Assembly: GCA_902362805.1 (NCBI GenBank)
Contig: CABIXY010000001.1
Span: 310,001-374,000 of the forward strand
Direction: 5' to 3'
Origin: Eubacteriaceae bacterium
Lineage (GTDB): Bacteria; Bacillota; Clostridia; Peptostreptococcales; Anaerovoracaceae
Length of the DNA: 64,000 bases
Part shown: piece after piece, positions 63,031 to 64,000 of the stretch
Layout: each line of letters opens with the position of its first letter
Position numbering within the stretch: the first letter of the stretch is position 1
Translations under genes and position numbers: made by a program
The notes under the pieces: generated by a model
What the model saw: the letters and a program-made list of their open reading frames with translations, nothing else
Told to the model about the DNA's origin: nothing
Databases searched by the model: none

Positions 63031-63353
63031 AAAAGCATGGACACTATTGTAAAGTTTGTGGTGAATACAAAGCCAACGAAAAATTTTCAGGCAAAGGTCA
63101 TGCATCCCACATTTGTAAATCCTGTGCTTCGCTACCAGCAGAAAAGCAGGCTGAACTGATGACACTGAATCGTCTTTTGAATCTTCCATGGAGGCTATCG
63201 AAAGAGCAGTTGTCCTGGCTGAAAAATCGACTAAAGGATAGGCGGCCTGATGTCCGTGCATTGGCGCAAGAGCAATATGAAATGAGATTTCCACCAAGAC
63301 ACTTAGAAGATGATGAGTTCAATTTTTTCGATGAAGAAAGTTTTATAGAATAG
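63027..63353 (+). CDS. Zinc-ribbon protein, third gene of the AbiE operon
   Basis: 108 residues. CKVCGEYK and ICKSCASL (about residues 8 and 31) give a four-Cys zinc site; then a helical part (LMTLNRLLNLPWRL) and an acidic end (DDEFNFFDEE). The ATGA overlap with the toxin stop means coupling. The same kind of protein occurs before relaxase genes in related elements (recollection, not shown here), so it may belong to the backbone rather than to AbiE. Confidence 0.65.
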   Translation: MKKHGHYCKVCGEYKANEKFSGKGHASHICKSCASLPAEKQAELMTLNRLLNLPWRLSKEQLSWLKNRLKDRRPDVRALAQEQYEMRFPPRHLEDDEFNFFDEESFIE

Positions 63354-63359
63354 TGAAAG

Positions 63360-63389
63360 CGGTCTGCTATGGCAGGCCGTTTTCTTTTC
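63360..63389 (+). terminator. Intrinsic terminator between the AbiE group and the relaxase
   Basis: CGGTCTGC/GCAGGCCG stem (one G-U), a 4-nt loop and TTTTCTTTTC. It ends the AbiE transcription unit 19 nt before the relaxase start. Confidence 0.7.
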
Positions 63390-63407
63390 GGGAAGGAGGT
63401 CTGACCT

Positions 63408-64000
63408 ATGGCAACCACGAGAATCATGCCGCTTCATGTCGGCAAGGGCCGCACAGAAAGTCGGGCGATCAGTGACATCATCGACTATGTGGCCAATCCC
63501 CAAAAAACAGATAACGGCAGGCTCATTACCGGCTATGCGTGTGACAGTCGGACTGCGGATGCAGAGTTCCTTCTGGCAAAGCGACAGTACCTTGCCGCGA
63601 CCGGACGAGTGCGAGGTGCGGACGATGTGATTGCCTATCATGTGCGCCAGTCTTTCCGCCCCGGTGAGATCACTCCGGAAGAAGCCAACCGGCTGGGCGT
63701 AGAATTTGCCAAGCGCTTTACCAAGGGTAATCATGCCTTTGTGGTCTGCACTCACATAGACAAGTCGCACATTCACAATCACATTATCTGGTCATCGGTC
63801 AGCTTAGAATATGACCGGAAATTCCGAAACTTTTGGGGCAGCACCAAGGCAGTCCGACAGTTAAGTGACACCATCTGCGTCGAAAACGGACTATCCATTG
63901 TGGAGAATCCGAAACCTCACGGAAAGAGCTATAACAAGTGGCTGGGCGATCAGGCAAAGCCCTCTCACCGAGAGCTGCTGCGTGTAGCGATTGACAACGC
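63408..64000 (+). CDS. Relaxase/mobilization nuclease (3' end outside window)
   Basis: The first 197 residues of a relaxase of the PF03432 type: MATTRIMPLHVGKGRTESRA, the metal-binding motif HIDKSHIHNH at about 116-125, and NFWGSTKAVRQLSD. It nicks oriT and stays bound to the DNA end that the channel exports. GGAAGGAGG 7 nt before the ATG. No stop to the window end; the frame stays open. The tyrosine of motif I is probably Tyr27 (IIDYVANPQ), uncertain. Confidence 0.92.
   Translation, partial: MATTRIMPLHVGKGRTESRAISDIIDYVANPQKTDNGRLITGYACDSRTADAEFLLAKRQYLAATGRVRGADDVIAYHVRQSFRPGEITPEEANRLGVEFAKRFTKGNHAFVVCTHIDKSHIHNHIIWSSVSLEYDRKFRNFWGSTKAVRQLSDTICVENGLSIVENPKPHGKSYNKWLGDQAKPSHRELLRVAIDN

Larger units (their letters stand above)
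26608..64000 (+). mobile_element. Integrative and conjugative element, Tn1549/CTn4-like (right end outside window)
   Basis: From the tRNA-Arg junction to the window edge all genes point right and form a Gram-positive conjugation cassette: ParA/ParB, PcfB, VirD4, Maff2, TrbL-like, PrgI, VirB4, CHAP hydrolase, DUF4315, DUF4366, Topo III, ArdC/YodL, TTRAP, methylase-helicase, DUF3849, MobC, relaxase. Gene order matches the Tn1549/CTn families of Clostridia. Insertions into the backbone are a group II intron, an MT-A70 methylase and an AbiE operon. Integrase, excisionase and attR are not in view. Confidence 0.9.

Overview
The window reads as chromosome of an anaerobic low-to-mid GC Firmicute (class Clostridia; a gut Eubacteriales/Anaerovoracaceae-like host is my inference), interrupted at about 26.6 kb by an integrative and conjugative element (ICE) that runs off the right edge. 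Pointers to Clostridia are the CBS/DRTGG inorganic pyrophosphatase, the sigma-54 regulation, the CD3324-type small protein, the butyryl/acetyl-type CoA-transferase and AGGAGG ribosome sites throughout. No rRNA, CRISPR array or insertion sequence was seen.

Chromosomal part (1-26.6 kb). A 5'-truncated Mn-dependent pyrophosphatase; an autoregulated-looking MarR plus NAD(P)-binding oxidoreductase pair; a permease-ATPase-response regulator-histidine kinase operon (3.0-8.2 kb); a divergent three-gene ABC exporter operon containing a 588-residue exported protein of unknown function (8.3-12.4 kb); a sigma-54 activator facing a clean -24/-12 promoter that drives an arginine-deiminase-fold hydrolase, a TauE/SafE-type carrier and an NhaC-type antiporter (12.7-17.3 kb); small membrane and hypothetical genes; a GC-rich palindromic island carrying a 40-bp direct repeat (19.8-20.1 kb); two fused ATPase/FtsX-type ABC proteins (20.2-24.9 kb); and a CoA-transferase.

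ICE part (26.6 kb to the right edge). The left boundary is the 3' half of a tRNA-Arg(CCU) gene that keeps its own terminator, so the element has replaced the 5' half; an intact tRNA is predicted at the other end. Inside, in one direction, are parA/parB, small accessory genes, a replication-initiator-like protein, an antirepressor, then a Tn1549/CTn4-type conjugation module: PcfB, VirD4/TcpA, Maff2, a VirB6/TrbL-like channel gene split by a group II intron, an MT-A70 DNA methyltransferase, PrgI, VirB4, a CHAP-domain cell-wall hydrolase (CD1108 type), DUF4315, DUF4366, topoisomerase III, a CHC2-ArdC-YodL fusion, TTRAP, a 2927-residue methylase/helicase with tnpV overprinted in another frame, DUF3848/3849, MobC and a relaxase cut by the window edge. 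A CD1845-type membrane protein and an AbiE toxin-antitoxin operon with its own palindromic promoter sit between mobC and the relaxase. No integrase or excisionase is in view; they should lie to the right.

The most interesting items are the sigma-54 guanidino-compound module, the tnpV-in-helicase overprint, the intron-split channel gene, the AbiE cargo with a third zinc-ribbon gene, and two kinds of structured repeats in the chromosomal intergenic regions.
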